DNA of 49,060 nt from UBA4735 sp036569845 (GTDB lineage: Bacteria; Chloroflexota; Limnocylindria; P2-11E): the NCBI GenBank assembly GCA_036569845.1, contig DATCPY010000004.1:1-49060 (forward strand), written 5' to 3'. This document shows, in pieces, positions 7,208 to 15,353 of the stretch. A program made the position numbers and the translations under genes. Every line of letters starts with the position of its first letter. The stretch's first letter is position 1. Below the pieces are notes generated by a model. The model saw only the letters and a list, made by a program, of their open reading frames with translations. It ran no database searches and was not told the origin of the DNA.

Positions 7208-8133
7208 CGATTCGGCTCGGCGAGGAGGTACGCACCGACCCCGATGAGGACGACCGGCACGAGGTACGGCTCGAGGCTCGCCGGGATGAGCGAGCTCCCG
7301 GTGACGAAGCGGCCGGCAGCGACGACGCCGAGGAGCAGGGCGGGCACGAGCGGCCACCGGTGATGCGGTGCGAGCGCGAACGCGACGACGAAGCCGATCG
7401 CGATCACGCCCACGAACGCCGGCGCCGTGGATTCGGGGCGGATCGCGATCCACGTCGGGAGCAACAGCGCGACGCCGAACGAGACGAGCGTCACCATCGG
7501 GATGAGGTAGACGTACTGGCGACCGCGCAGGTATGAGATCAGGAACGCGGCGCCCATCGCGATGAACAGATAGGACGCCGCGTTCGGGACGCCGAGCGGC
7601 TGGAGCACGAACGGCACGCCGAGCGCGATGACCACGAGGCCGCCGAGCACGCCGCGCCGGCGCGGCGCTGCCTGAGCGCCCGGCACGACCGCTGCGACCG
7701 AGGCGACCGGGGCGACCGGCGCGGTCTCGACGACGGCAGGCTTCGGCGGCGCCGCGACCCGCGGACCCGGCGAGCGCGGCCGGGTGCCCTGGAAGCGCAC
7801 CTCCTCGCGGAGCACGCTCGCCTTGATCGGCTTGGTGAGGTAGTTGTCGAAGCCGCTGTCGAGGCCGAGGATCCGATCCTGCTCGGTGCTATAGCCGCTC
7901 AGCGCCAGGAGTGGGACGTCGATCCCGGCCTGGCGCAGCTCGCGCGCGAGCGCGAAGCCGTTGATGTCGGGCAGGCCGATGTCGCAGAGGACCAGGTCCC
8001 AGCGCTCATCCATCGCCCGGTGCCGGCCGGCCGCACCGGTCCGCTCGCCCACGACGGCGTGACCGTCGCGCTCGAGCGCGGCAGCGATCATCTCGATCGT
8101 CGGGGCATCGTCTTCGATCACGAGGATGCGCAT
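7204..8133 (-). CDS. Response-regulator receiver fused to a six-helix membrane domain
   Basis: 309 residues. Residues 1-115 are a complete receiver: acidic pair EDD, phospho-acceptor Asp51 in LVLCDIGLP, and Lys in YLTKPI. A Pro/Ala/Val-rich linker (about 116-160) leads into a hydrophobic C-terminal half with about six transmembrane helices between residues 165 and 305. The membrane part matches no transporter or sensor I recognise and has no obvious catalytic residues. Receivers are usually soluble, so this arrangement ties phosphorylation to a membrane-embedded output. The gene lies 22 bp after the HD-GYP gene and overlaps the peptidase gene. Confidence 0.82.
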   Translation of the reverse strand: MRILVIEDDAPTIEMIAAALERDGHAVVGERTGAAGRHRAMDERWDLVLCDIGLPDINGFALARELRQAGIDVPLLALSGYSTEQDRILGLDSGFDNYLTKPIKASVLREEVRFQGTRPRSPGPRVAAPPKPAVVETAPVAPVASVAAVVPGAQAAPRRRGVLGGLVVIALGVPFVLQPLGVPNAASYLFIAMGAAFLISYLRGRQYVYLIPMVTLVSFGVALLLPTWIAIRPESTAPAFVGVIAIGFVVAFALAPHHRWPLVPALLLGVVAAGRFVTGSSLIPASLEPYLVPVVLIGVGAYLLAEPNR

Positions 8134-8155
8134 AGCTGGAGGTTAGTGCCCTGAG

Positions 8156-9145
8156 CTACTGGGCAGAGGGAACGGGACCACCGGGCTGATCGAGCAGCGC
8201 GAGGAACAGCTGGACGAATCGCTGATCCCACTGCGTCCCGGCGCCCGCGCGCAGCCGGCGGATGGCCTCGTCGCGCGGCAACCCGGCCCGGTAGGGCCGA
8301 TCGGTCACCATCGCGTCCCACGCGTCGCCGACGGCCACGATCCGCGCGCCGATCGGGATCGAATCGCCGACAAGTCCGTCGGGGTACCCGGCTCCGTCCC
8401 AGCGCTCGTGGTGGTGCCGGACGATCGGGACGTAGTGCTCGGTGCTGCGGAGCGGTCCGCAGATCCGCTCGCCCTCGATCGAATGGCCCTTCATGACGGT
8501 GAATTCATCGGTCGTCAGCGGACCCGGCTTCAACAGGATCGCGTCGCGGATCCCGATCTTTCCCACGTCATGCAGCACGCCACCGCGATAGACGATCTCG
8601 AGGTCCTCGCCCTCGAGGCCGTGACCGCGCGCGATCTCGCGCGCATAGGCGCCCACGCGCTCGGCGTGATGGACCGTGTAGTCGTCGCGCGCCTCCACGG
8701 CTCTTGCGATGGCGAGCAAGACGGTCTCGGCGGCATCGAGCCGGCTGTTCAGAAGGCGGTCTCGCAGCAGCACCTTTGTGCGGACGAGCAGCTCCTGGGC
8801 GTCGAACGGCTTGGTCAGGAAGTCGTCCGCGCCGGCCTGCAGCCCGGCCAGGCGCGTCGCGCGATCCGCCCGCGCGGTGATGAGCACCACCGGCACCAGG
8901 CGGCGCAGCGGATGCGACTTGATCCGCCGGCACACCTCGAGCCCGTCGACCTTCGGCATCTCGATATCGAGCAGCACGAGATCTGGTTCGGCGGCGTCGA
9001 TCGCGTCGAGCGCGGCCTGTCCGTCGGCGGCCTCCAGGACCTCGTAGCCGAGCGCGGCCAGGTGCCCCTCCAGGAGCTCGCGGTTCGCCTGGACGTCGTC
9101 CACCACGAGGACGGACGGCCGCTTCTCCGGCCGGATGACGCTCAT
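8156..9145 (-). CDS. Receiver-HD-GYP response regulator (probable c-di-GMP phosphodiesterase)
   Basis: 329 residues. The receiver has phospho-acceptor Asp60 in LVLLDIEMP and Lys in FLTKPF. The HD-GYP domain has HD at 192-193 in LHDVGKIGI, the downstream HHHERWDGAGYP block with GYP at 253-255, and GDAWDAM. These are the metal-binding and signature residues of RpfG-type enzymes that hydrolyse cyclic di-GMP, and all look intact. The start ATG overlaps the stop of the preceding receiver gene by 4 bp (ATGA). In this operon it is the only member with a recognisable soluble enzymatic output, so the relay probably adjusts c-di-GMP. Confidence 0.93.
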   Translation of the reverse strand: MSVIRPEKRPSVLVVDDVQANRELLEGHLAALGYEVLEAADGQAALDAIDAAEPDLVLLDIEMPKVDGLEVCRRIKSHPLRRLVPVVLITARADRATRLAGLQAGADDFLTKPFDAQELLVRTKVLLRDRLLNSRLDAAETVLLAIARAVEARDDYTVHHAERVGAYAREIARGHGLEGEDLEIVYRGGVLHDVGKIGIRDAILLKPGPLTTDEFTVMKGHSIEGERICGPLRSTEHYVPIVRHHHERWDGAGYPDGLVGDSIPIGARIVAVGDAWDAMVTDRPYRAGLPRDEAIRRLRAGAGTQWDQRFVQLFLALLDQPGGPVPSAQ

Positions 9146-9513
9146 GCCGGGCCGGTGTGGCGCCGGATGGCGGCCCGGATGGCGGCCGGAGCGATCGGCT
9201 TGGTCAGGTACTCGTCGAAGCCGGCCTCGGCGCCGCGCCGGACGTGCTCGGCCATCGCGGAGGAGCTCACCGCGAGGATGGGCCGGTCGACGCCGGACGC
9301 CCGCAGTGTCCGGCAGAGCGCGTACCCGTCCAGGCCCGGCAGGTGGATGTCGAGCAGCAGCACATCGAAGGGCTCGGCGAGAGCGCGGTCCCGGCCGGCG
9401 ATGCCGTCGCGTTCGACGGTCACGGTGTGGCCGTCGGCCTCGAGCACGTCGCGGAAGAGCTCGACGTTCATCACGTTGTCATCGACGAGCAGGACCCGCA
9501 GCGCCAAGGTCAC
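9142..9513 (-). CDS. Single-domain response regulator (second of two tandem receivers)
   Basis: 123 residues with VDD, the phospho-acceptor Asp in LLLDIHLP, and Lys in YLTKPI. It is clearly related to the receiver just upstream (9510-9872): both share the MNVELF stretch after the acidic residues and end with the same GFDEYLTKP pattern, so the pair probably arose by tandem duplication. It overlaps its neighbours by 4 bp on each side. With no output domain, it is likely a phosphotransfer intermediate or sink between the hybrid kinases and the HD-GYP and membrane receivers (inference). Confidence 0.92.
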   Translation of the reverse strand: MTLALRVLLVDDNVMNVELFRDVLEADGHTVTVERDGIAGRDRALAEPFDVLLLDIHLPGLDGYALCRTLRASGVDRPILAVSSSAMAEHVRRGAEAGFDEYLTKPIAPAAIRAAIRRHTGPA

Positions 9514-9872
9514 GCCGCGCTCGCGGCGTGGCGCCGTACCGCGTCGCGGAGGGCCGTGGGCGACAGGGGCTTCGTCAGGTACTCGTCGAACCCCGCGGCC
9601 AGCGCGCGCTCGACCTGCTCGGGCATCGCCAGCGCGCTCGCGGCGAGGATCGGCTGCCGGATGCCGGCCTTGCGGAGCTCGCGGCAGACCGCATCTCCTG
9701 ACATACCCGGCATCTGGACGTCGAAGATGAACAGGTCGAACTCCTCCGCGAGCGCGCGCGCGTACGCGCGCGATCCGTCGTACTCGACGGCGACCTCGTG
9801 CCCATCGGTCTCCAGTGCGGCGACGAAGAGCTCCACGTTCATCCGGTCGTCCTCAGCGAGCAGCAGCCGCAG
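9510..9872 (-). CDS. Single-domain response regulator, apparent CTG start
   Basis: About 120 residues: acidic AEDD, phospho-acceptor Asp in LFIFDVQMP, and Lys in YLTKPL. The frame is open further upstream, but there it runs through the end of the hybrid kinase gene and adds a low-complexity leader absent from receivers. The natural start is the CTG at 9870-9872, with AGGAGG six bases upstream, and the product would then begin M-RLLLAEDD exactly like its paralogue. This places the start 20 bp inside the kinase gene. If CTG is not used, initiation would have to be further upstream. Confidence 0.85.
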   Translation of the reverse strand: MRLLLAEDDRMNVELFVAALETDGHEVAVEYDGSRAYARALAEEFDLFIFDVQMPGMSGDAVCRELRKAGIRQPILAASALAMPEQVERALAAGFDEYLTKPLSPTALRDAVRRHAASAA

Positions 9873-12048
9873 GGCGGACCTCCTCTGTCGCGGCCACGCG
9901 GGCGAGCCAGGCCGCGAGGCGCGCGCGATCGATTGGCTTCGTGACGTGGTCATCGGCGCCCAGCGGCCGGGTGCGGCCGAGGTCGTCCTCGACCGTTACG
10001 ACGAGAACGGGGATCCGAGCCGTCGACGGGTCGCCCTTCAGCGCCTCCAGCACCCACTCGCCGCGCTCGTCGGGGAGCCGGAGATCGAGCACCACCGCGC
10101 GCGGCGGATCGCGCCGGACCGCCGCGAGCGCGCCGGCAGCCGTGCCGACGACCTCGCTCCGCAGGCCGACGGTGGCGGCGAGCGCGACGATGAGATCGGC
10201 ATCGGCCTGGACGTCATCCACCACGAGCAGCCGGTCGCCGTCGACGCGTTCGACGCAGGCATCGGGCAACCGGACGGTGAACGTCGTCCTGCCGGCGCCG
10301 CTGTCGAAGTCGATCGAGCCGCCGTGCAGCTCGACGAGCCGCTTGGTCAGCGCGAGCCCGAGGCCGGTCCCCGGCGCATCGATCACGCCCTCGTGGATCC
10401 GCTCGAAGGTGCCGAAGACGCGGTGCCGCTGCTCGTCGGGGATGCCGATGCCGGTGTCGGCGACGGCAAGCTCGAGATCGGCGCCGCGGGACGTCGCGGT
10501 CAACGACACGCGGCCACCGCGCGGCGTGAACTTCACCGCGTTCGACAACAGGTTGTAGAGGATCTGCCGCGCCCGGCCCGGGTCCAGGCGGACGACGATG
10601 CCTGCGGGCAACGAGGCCTCGAACGAGACCCCGCGCTGATCGGCCGCGGCGCGGGTGGACGCCACGACCGATTCGAAGAGCGCAGCGAGCCCGATGACCT
10701 CCGGCCGCAGCTCGATCCGGCCGGCCTCGACCTTGGCAAGATCGAGGACTTCGTTCACGAGCTCGAGGAGGTGCTGTCCGGCTTCGCGAACGTTCGCGAA
10801 GTACCGGCGCTGCTTGCCGTCGAGCACCGGGCCGAGCTGCTCGACGAGGAGATCCGAGAAACCGAGGATCGCGTTCAACGGCGTCCGCAGCTCGTGGCTC
10901 ATGTTCGCCAAGAACTCCGTCTTCACGCGCGTCGCTTCGACGAGCTGATGGTTGGTCGCGGCCAGCTCCGTGAACATCCGCGCGTTCTCGATGACGACGG
11001 CCGCATCGTCGGCGATGCGTTGGAGGAGGTCGAGCTCCTCCCCGGCGAAGGCCGGCGCGCGATCGACGATGATGCTGAGCGTTCCGATCCGGTCCCCGCG
11101 GACGTGCATCGGCGCACTCAGGATCGCCGCGGCCGCGGGCGTCGAGCGGGACGGGCCATCAGCGGGCAGCTCCGTCGACAGGACCGCGCGATCCTGCGCG
11201 AAGGCCCGCCCGCTGGCCGCTTCGCCGGGCCGCCGCGCGTCGCCGGAGGTGAGCCGGAGCAGGCCCGCGGCCGCGTCCCAGAGTCCGATCACCGCGCGGC
11301 TCGCCCCCATCGCGGCGGCCGCGTTCAGCTCGATCTCGCGCAGCCGAGCCGCCGGATCGATCGTCGCCGAGGCCTGGGCGGCTCGGGCGAGGAACTGGCG
11401 GAGCTCGGGCTCGCGCCACGCGCGGCGGAGGAGCGTGGGCGGCGCGAACGCCGCCGCGTACGCGATCGCGGCGCCGAGGGCGAGGACGAGGGTGATCGCG
11501 CCGGCCACGCCGGGCGCAAGCACCTGGAGCAGGCCGGCGACGAGGATCGCCGCGCCGAGGGTGAACGACGCGGCGGCGGCGGCGCGCATCCGCTGGCGCG
11601 CGATCCCGTGCGCCCGGCGCGCCTCGCCGACGAAGCGGATCGCGGCGTAGATACCAGACCCGCTGAAGTACGCGACCAGGTACAGCGTCGCCCACCCCGG
11701 CAGCGGCGTGCCCGCGGCGGCGATGATCAGGAGCGAGAGCAGGAAGCCGGCGAGGCCCACGCGCATGAGGATCGCTCGCACGCCGGTGAAATCGTCCGCG
11801 AGGCGGAGCAGCAGGTATGGGACGGCCATGATGAGCCCGGTGACCATGAACGTGAGCGCCGCGGGCGGGTCGATCTCGAGCGCGGACACGAGCGCGCCCT
11901 CGACCACGGCGACGGCCAGGGCACCGAACAGCAACGCGGTGTCGACGTCGCCTCGCCTCCGATGCCGGACCGCCGGGACAGCCACGCCGACGAAGATCGC
12001 GACGAAGAGCGCGTCCGTGACGAGGCGGATGAGCTGCTCCGCGTTCAT
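9853..12048 (-). CDS. Hybrid histidine kinase with multi-pass membrane sensor, GAF and receiver
   Basis: 731 residues. About seven N-terminal transmembrane helices (residues 8-205) form an integral-membrane sensor. A GAF-like domain follows (about 215-360), then HisKA with phospho-acceptor His385, HATPase with DTGIGI and GTGLGL, and a C-terminal receiver with acidic VVDD, phospho-acceptor Asp655 and Lys in HVTKPI. The start ATG overlaps the stop of the second hybrid kinase by 4 bp. The two kinases are similar from HisKA to the receiver but have unrelated sensors, which fits duplication with sensor swapping. No HPt domain is visible, so phosphate may pass from the built-in receiver to the lone receivers by way of a distant HPt, or directly from His385. 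Confidence 0.93.
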   Translation of the reverse strand: MNAEQLIRLVTDALFVAIFVGVAVPAVRHRRRGDVDTALLFGALAVAVVEGALVSALEIDPPAALTFMVTGLIMAVPYLLLRLADDFTGVRAILMRVGLAGFLLSLLIIAAAGTPLPGWATLYLVAYFSGSGIYAAIRFVGEARRAHGIARQRMRAAAAASFTLGAAILVAGLLQVLAPGVAGAITLVLALGAAIAYAAAFAPPTLLRRAWREPELRQFLARAAQASATIDPAARLREIELNAAAAMGASRAVIGLWDAAAGLLRLTSGDARRPGEAASGRAFAQDRAVLSTELPADGPSRSTPAAAAILSAPMHVRGDRIGTLSIIVDRAPAFAGEELDLLQRIADDAAVVIENARMFTELAATNHQLVEATRVKTEFLANMSHELRTPLNAILGFSDLLVEQLGPVLDGKQRRYFANVREAGQHLLELVNEVLDLAKVEAGRIELRPEVIGLAALFESVVASTRAAADQRGVSFEASLPAGIVVRLDPGRARQILYNLLSNAVKFTPRGGRVSLTATSRGADLELAVADTGIGIPDEQRHRVFGTFERIHEGVIDAPGTGLGLALTKRLVELHGGSIDFDSGAGRTTFTVRLPDACVERVDGDRLLVVDDVQADADLIVALAATVGLRSEVVGTAAGALAAVRRDPPRAVVLDLRLPDERGEWVLEALKGDPSTARIPVLVVTVEDDLGRTRPLGADDHVTKPIDRARLAAWLARVAATEEVRPAAAAR

Positions 12049-14180
12049 GCGGCGCCCGCGCGATCGGCGGCCCGGCGCGCCGCTATCCCGGCCAGCCAGC
12101 CCGACAGGCGGGCGTGGTCGACGGGCTTGGTGAGATGGTCGTCCGCGCCGAGCCCGCGGGCGCGGCCGTCGTCATCGTCGATGGACACGACGACCACCGG
12201 GATCGGCGGGGTCAGCTGCCGGGCGACGGTGAGGACCGCTTCGCCGCGGCCATCGGGGAGCCGCAGATCGAGGACCAGCGCGATCGGCCGCTCCGCGCGG
12301 ATCGACGCATTCGCCGCGGCCACGGTCCGGACGACCTCGGTCCGGAGGCCGTTGGCGCCTGCGAGGGCGACGATGAGGTCGGCGTCGCGGCGCTCGTCCT
12401 CGACGATGAGCACGCGTTCGCCGGCGATCACCGCTCCGGACACATCGGGCAGCCGGACCATGAACGCGGTGCCCTCGTCGACGACGCTGGTGAACGAGAT
12501 GCTCCCACCGTGGAGCTCGACGAGCCGCTTCGTGAGCGCGAGGCCGAGGCCCGTGCCGGAGGCCGCGGACCGCTCCTCGTTCGGACGCTCGAAGACGCCG
12601 AACACCCGGTCGTGACGGTCGGCCGGGATCCCGATCCCGGTGTCCGAGACCACGAGCAGGAGATCTCGGCCGTCGAGGCGGGCGTCCAGACGGACCGTGC
12701 CGCCGGAAGGCGTGAACTTCGCCGCGTTCGACAGCAGGTTGAGGAGGATCTGACGCACCCGGCCCGGATCGACCCACAGCGGCGTTTGATCCGACGCGTC
12801 GACCTCGAAGCTCACCCCGCGCGCGGCGGCGTCCGGCTGGATGGCCGCGACGATCGGCTCGAGCAGCCCCCCGAGCGAGGTCAGCTCGGGCCGCAGCTCG
12901 ACGCGACCGGCCTCGACCTTGGACAGATCGAGGATGTCGTTCACCAGCGCGAGGAGGTGGTCGCCGGCGTCGTGGATGTTGCCGAGGTAGCGCCGCTGGC
13001 GCTCGGTGATCTGCTGCCCGACCTGCTCGTTCAAAAGGTCGGAGAAGCCGAGGATCGCGTTGAGCGGTGTCCGGAGCTCGTGGCTCATGTTCGCGACGAA
13101 TTCCGACTTCGCATGGTTGGCCCGTTCGGCCACGAGCAGCAGGTCCTGTTGGGCCGCGGCCGCTGTGAGGAGCGCATCGTGCTGCTCGACGAGCCGGCGG
13201 TACAGAAGCAGCAGCACGCCCGCCACGACCAGCGCGGCGAGGATGGCCAGGGCGCCCGTGGCGACGAACTCGCTCTGGAGCAGGGCTTCGGCATGGAGGG
13301 CGACGGCAGCGTCATCGAGGAAGCAGAGCACCCACTGGCTGCTCGTGATCGGCGCGCACGTCGTGACCAGCAGCGCGCCTTCGACCTGTCCGGTCAATGA
13401 GCCGGAGTGCCCGCTCTGCGCTTGCGCTAGCGCCGGCCAGGCGACCGCCGAGAGCGTCTCGCGGCGCGCGTCGGAGCTGGCGATGACGTGCGACGACCCA
13501 TCGACGACGACCAGCTCCCGGCCGGGTGTGCCATAGATGGGCTGGAGGCGCTCGAGGATGGTCTGCGGCAGGATCGACGCGACGACGATGCCCAGCGGCC
13601 GGCCAGCGTCGCGCAGCGCCACGGCGATCGGGGCGACGGCCTTGCCGGTGACACGCGAGACGACCACCTGCCCCGTGTACGGCTCGGTGGACGCGAGCGC
13701 GCCCGCGAAATAGTCGCGATCGGAGAAGGTGCCGCTGACCTCGACCTTGGGCGCGCGCGACACGAACCGGCCCGCCACGTCGATGACGCCGACGGTGTCC
13801 CACTCGGGGTTGAGCGCGAACAGCTCCGCGAGCTGCCGGTCGAGGTCCGGCGTGTTGCCCTCGGCCAGGGCCGCCCGCGCCGCGGGTCGCGCCGCGAACG
13901 CCGCGAGCTGGCGGCCGGCGTTCTGGACCGGCTGGGCGAGGAACGCCGCGCCGAGCTGCACCGTGCGGTCACGCTCGGCCATGGCCCGCTGCGCGAGCTC
14001 ACCGCCGATCGCCTCCCTGCCGAGGACGACGACGGCTGCGACCGGAGCCACGAGGAGGAGGGCGATGACCACCATGGCGAGGCCGCCGGATATGCGGCTC
14101 CGTCGCAGGCGCGCCTGCAGGCGGGCGCCGAGGCGCCCCCTAGTCACCCACACGGTCAAACCGTACTGTTCGATTCGCAT
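12045..14180 (-). CDS. Hybrid histidine kinase with dCache-type periplasmic sensor and receiver
   Basis: 711 residues from the ATG at 14178-14180. TM1 is at about 31-53, a periplasmic domain of about 250 residues includes the FSDRDYFAGAL stretch typical of double-Cache sensors, TM2 is about 307-327, followed by a coiled coil, HisKA with His367, HATPase (DTGIGI near 513, GTGLGL near 542) and a receiver with Asp638 and Lys in HLTKPV. Double-Cache domains usually bind small extracellular metabolites. It is the first gene of the minus-strand signalling operon. Longer upstream readings of this frame cross the divergent regulator gene and are spurious. Confidence 0.93.
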   Translation of the reverse strand: MRIEQYGLTVWVTRGRLGARLQARLRRSRISGGLAMVVIALLLVAPVAAVVVLGREAIGGELAQRAMAERDRTVQLGAAFLAQPVQNAGRQLAAFAARPAARAALAEGNTPDLDRQLAELFALNPEWDTVGVIDVAGRFVSRAPKVEVSGTFSDRDYFAGALASTEPYTGQVVVSRVTGKAVAPIAVALRDAGRPLGIVVASILPQTILERLQPIYGTPGRELVVVDGSSHVIASSDARRETLSAVAWPALAQAQSGHSGSLTGQVEGALLVTTCAPITSSQWVLCFLDDAAVALHAEALLQSEFVATGALAILAALVVAGVLLLLYRRLVEQHDALLTAAAAQQDLLLVAERANHAKSEFVANMSHELRTPLNAILGFSDLLNEQVGQQITERQRRYLGNIHDAGDHLLALVNDILDLSKVEAGRVELRPELTSLGGLLEPIVAAIQPDAAARGVSFEVDASDQTPLWVDPGRVRQILLNLLSNAAKFTPSGGTVRLDARLDGRDLLLVVSDTGIGIPADRHDRVFGVFERPNEERSAASGTGLGLALTKRLVELHGGSISFTSVVDEGTAFMVRLPDVSGAVIAGERVLIVEDERRDADLIVALAGANGLRTEVVRTVAAANASIRAERPIALVLDLRLPDGRGEAVLTVARQLTPPIPVVVVSIDDDDGRARGLGADDHLTKPVDHARLSGWLAGIAARRAADRAGAA

Positions 14181-14321
14181 GGCGGAAGGTCTACGTGCGT
14201 ATAGCGAACAGGTCGATCGACCGCCTGGTAGCAGACATCCTGGCACAGACGCTGCCCGTACCCCGGGGCATGAGCGTGGGGCCACCGAGATCCCGCCGCT
14301 GACTGCGGAGCCCTGATCGAT
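14181..14321. promoter_or_regulatory. Divergent promoter region with a 12-bp palindrome
   Basis: The 141 bp between the hybrid-kinase operon (minus) and the LuxR/PAS gene (plus) is the largest gap in the window. It contains the perfect palindrome GGTCGATCGACC at 14211-14222, about 31 bp from the kinase start, a plausible operator for the divergent regulator. I do not see convincing -35/-10 pairs on either strand. Confidence 0.4.
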
Positions 14322-15353
14322 ATGGGCTCCGGGACATCCGAGCGGCGGCGCGCACGGCCGGGGCGCCGCGTCGCCGATCTGTGGCTTCAGCTCACGCCCC
14401 GGCAGCGCCGGGTGTTGGACCTCGTGGCCGCGAGCGCATCGAATAAGGACATCGCCACCGTCCTCGGCGTGAGCGAGCAGGCCGCCAAGCAGCAGGTCTC
14501 GAAGCTGCTGTCCCGATTTGGCGTCGAGAGCCGCACGGCGCTCGCGCAGTCGGCGCTCGCGATCCGCATCACCGGCCAGCGCGAGAGCGACCTGCCGTTG
14601 GAGTACCTGTTCGACCTCGCGCCGGTCGCGATGGCCATGACGAGCGGTCCGGATCACATGTTCCGCGCGGTCAATCGCACGTTCACCGAGCTGTTCGGCG
14701 ACCGCGAGGGCTGGATCGGCTATCGCCTCAAGGAGCTCCTCACGGAGCCGGAGGCAGCGCTGCTGCCGCTGGTCGATGCCGTCTACCGGTCCGGCGGCGG
14801 CGTCCAGCGTGTCGGTGTTCCGGTGAGATTGACCGGCCCGGATGGCCCGATCGAGCGGTCGCTGACGATCACGGTCGAACCGACACGCAATGCGGCCGGC
14901 GCGGTCGGCGGACTGGTGTTCTTCGGCGTCGACGTGACCGAGGAGATCGCGCTCCGGGCGCGACTCCAGGCCGCAGAGGACCAGCAGCACGCGATCGTCC
15001 AGCAGCTCCCTGGGGAGGTCGGCGTCGTCGTCGTCAATGCGGACGGACGGGTGGTCATGGTGACCGGTCCGATCAGGGACATGATCGGAGGATCGCTGGA
15101 GCCGGACGTGCCGTTGGCCAGGCAGACACCGCGCTACGGGATGCGCTGGGCCGACACCGGCGTGCCGCTGGGTCCGACCGACAGCCCTTCGGTGCGCGCG
15201 CTCGCCGGCGAAGAGGTGGCGGCCGATCTGGTCGGCCGCACCCTGGCCGACGGACCTGAGTACCGGATGCACATCTCGGCGCGGCCGATCCGCGACGTCC
15301 ACGGCGGCATCACCGGCGCGGTGATGGTCTTCGAGCGGCTGACACCGCTCTAG
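14322..15353 (+). CDS. Regulator with N-terminal LuxR-type HTH and two PAS-like domains
   Basis: 343 residues. Residues about 22-85 are a LuxR-type helix-turn-helix (LTPRQRRVLDLVA, then NKDIATVLGVSEQAAKQQVSKLLSRFGV). Residues about 92-215 are a PAS domain (LFDLAPVAMAMT, NRTFTELFG, VFFGVDVTEE) and about 220-343 a second PAS-like domain ending GAVMVFERLTPL. In most LuxR-family proteins the HTH is at the C-terminus, so this order is reversed. The gene diverges from the two-kinase operon and probably regulates it or responds with it (inference). Its TAG stop shares the palindrome CTAG with the stop of hemW on the opposite strand. Confidence 0.85.
   Translation: MGSGTSERRRARPGRRVADLWLQLTPRQRRVLDLVAASASNKDIATVLGVSEQAAKQQVSKLLSRFGVESRTALAQSALAIRITGQRESDLPLEYLFDLAPVAMAMTSGPDHMFRAVNRTFTELFGDREGWIGYRLKELLTEPEAALLPLVDAVYRSGGGVQRVGVPVRLTGPDGPIERSLTITVEPTRNAAGAVGGLVFFGVDVTEEIALRARLQAAEDQQHAIVQQLPGEVGVVVVNADGRVVMVTGPIRDMIGGSLEPDVPLARQTPRYGMRWADTGVPLGPTDSPSVRALAGEEVAADLVGRTLADGPEYRMHISARPIRDVHGGITGAVMVFERLTPL

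Noticed and set aside
9157..12615. A 1152-codon plus-strand frame through the signalling operon
   Set aside because: It lies antisense to well-supported kinase and receiver genes and has the Arg/Asp/Gly-rich composition of a high-GC shadow frame.
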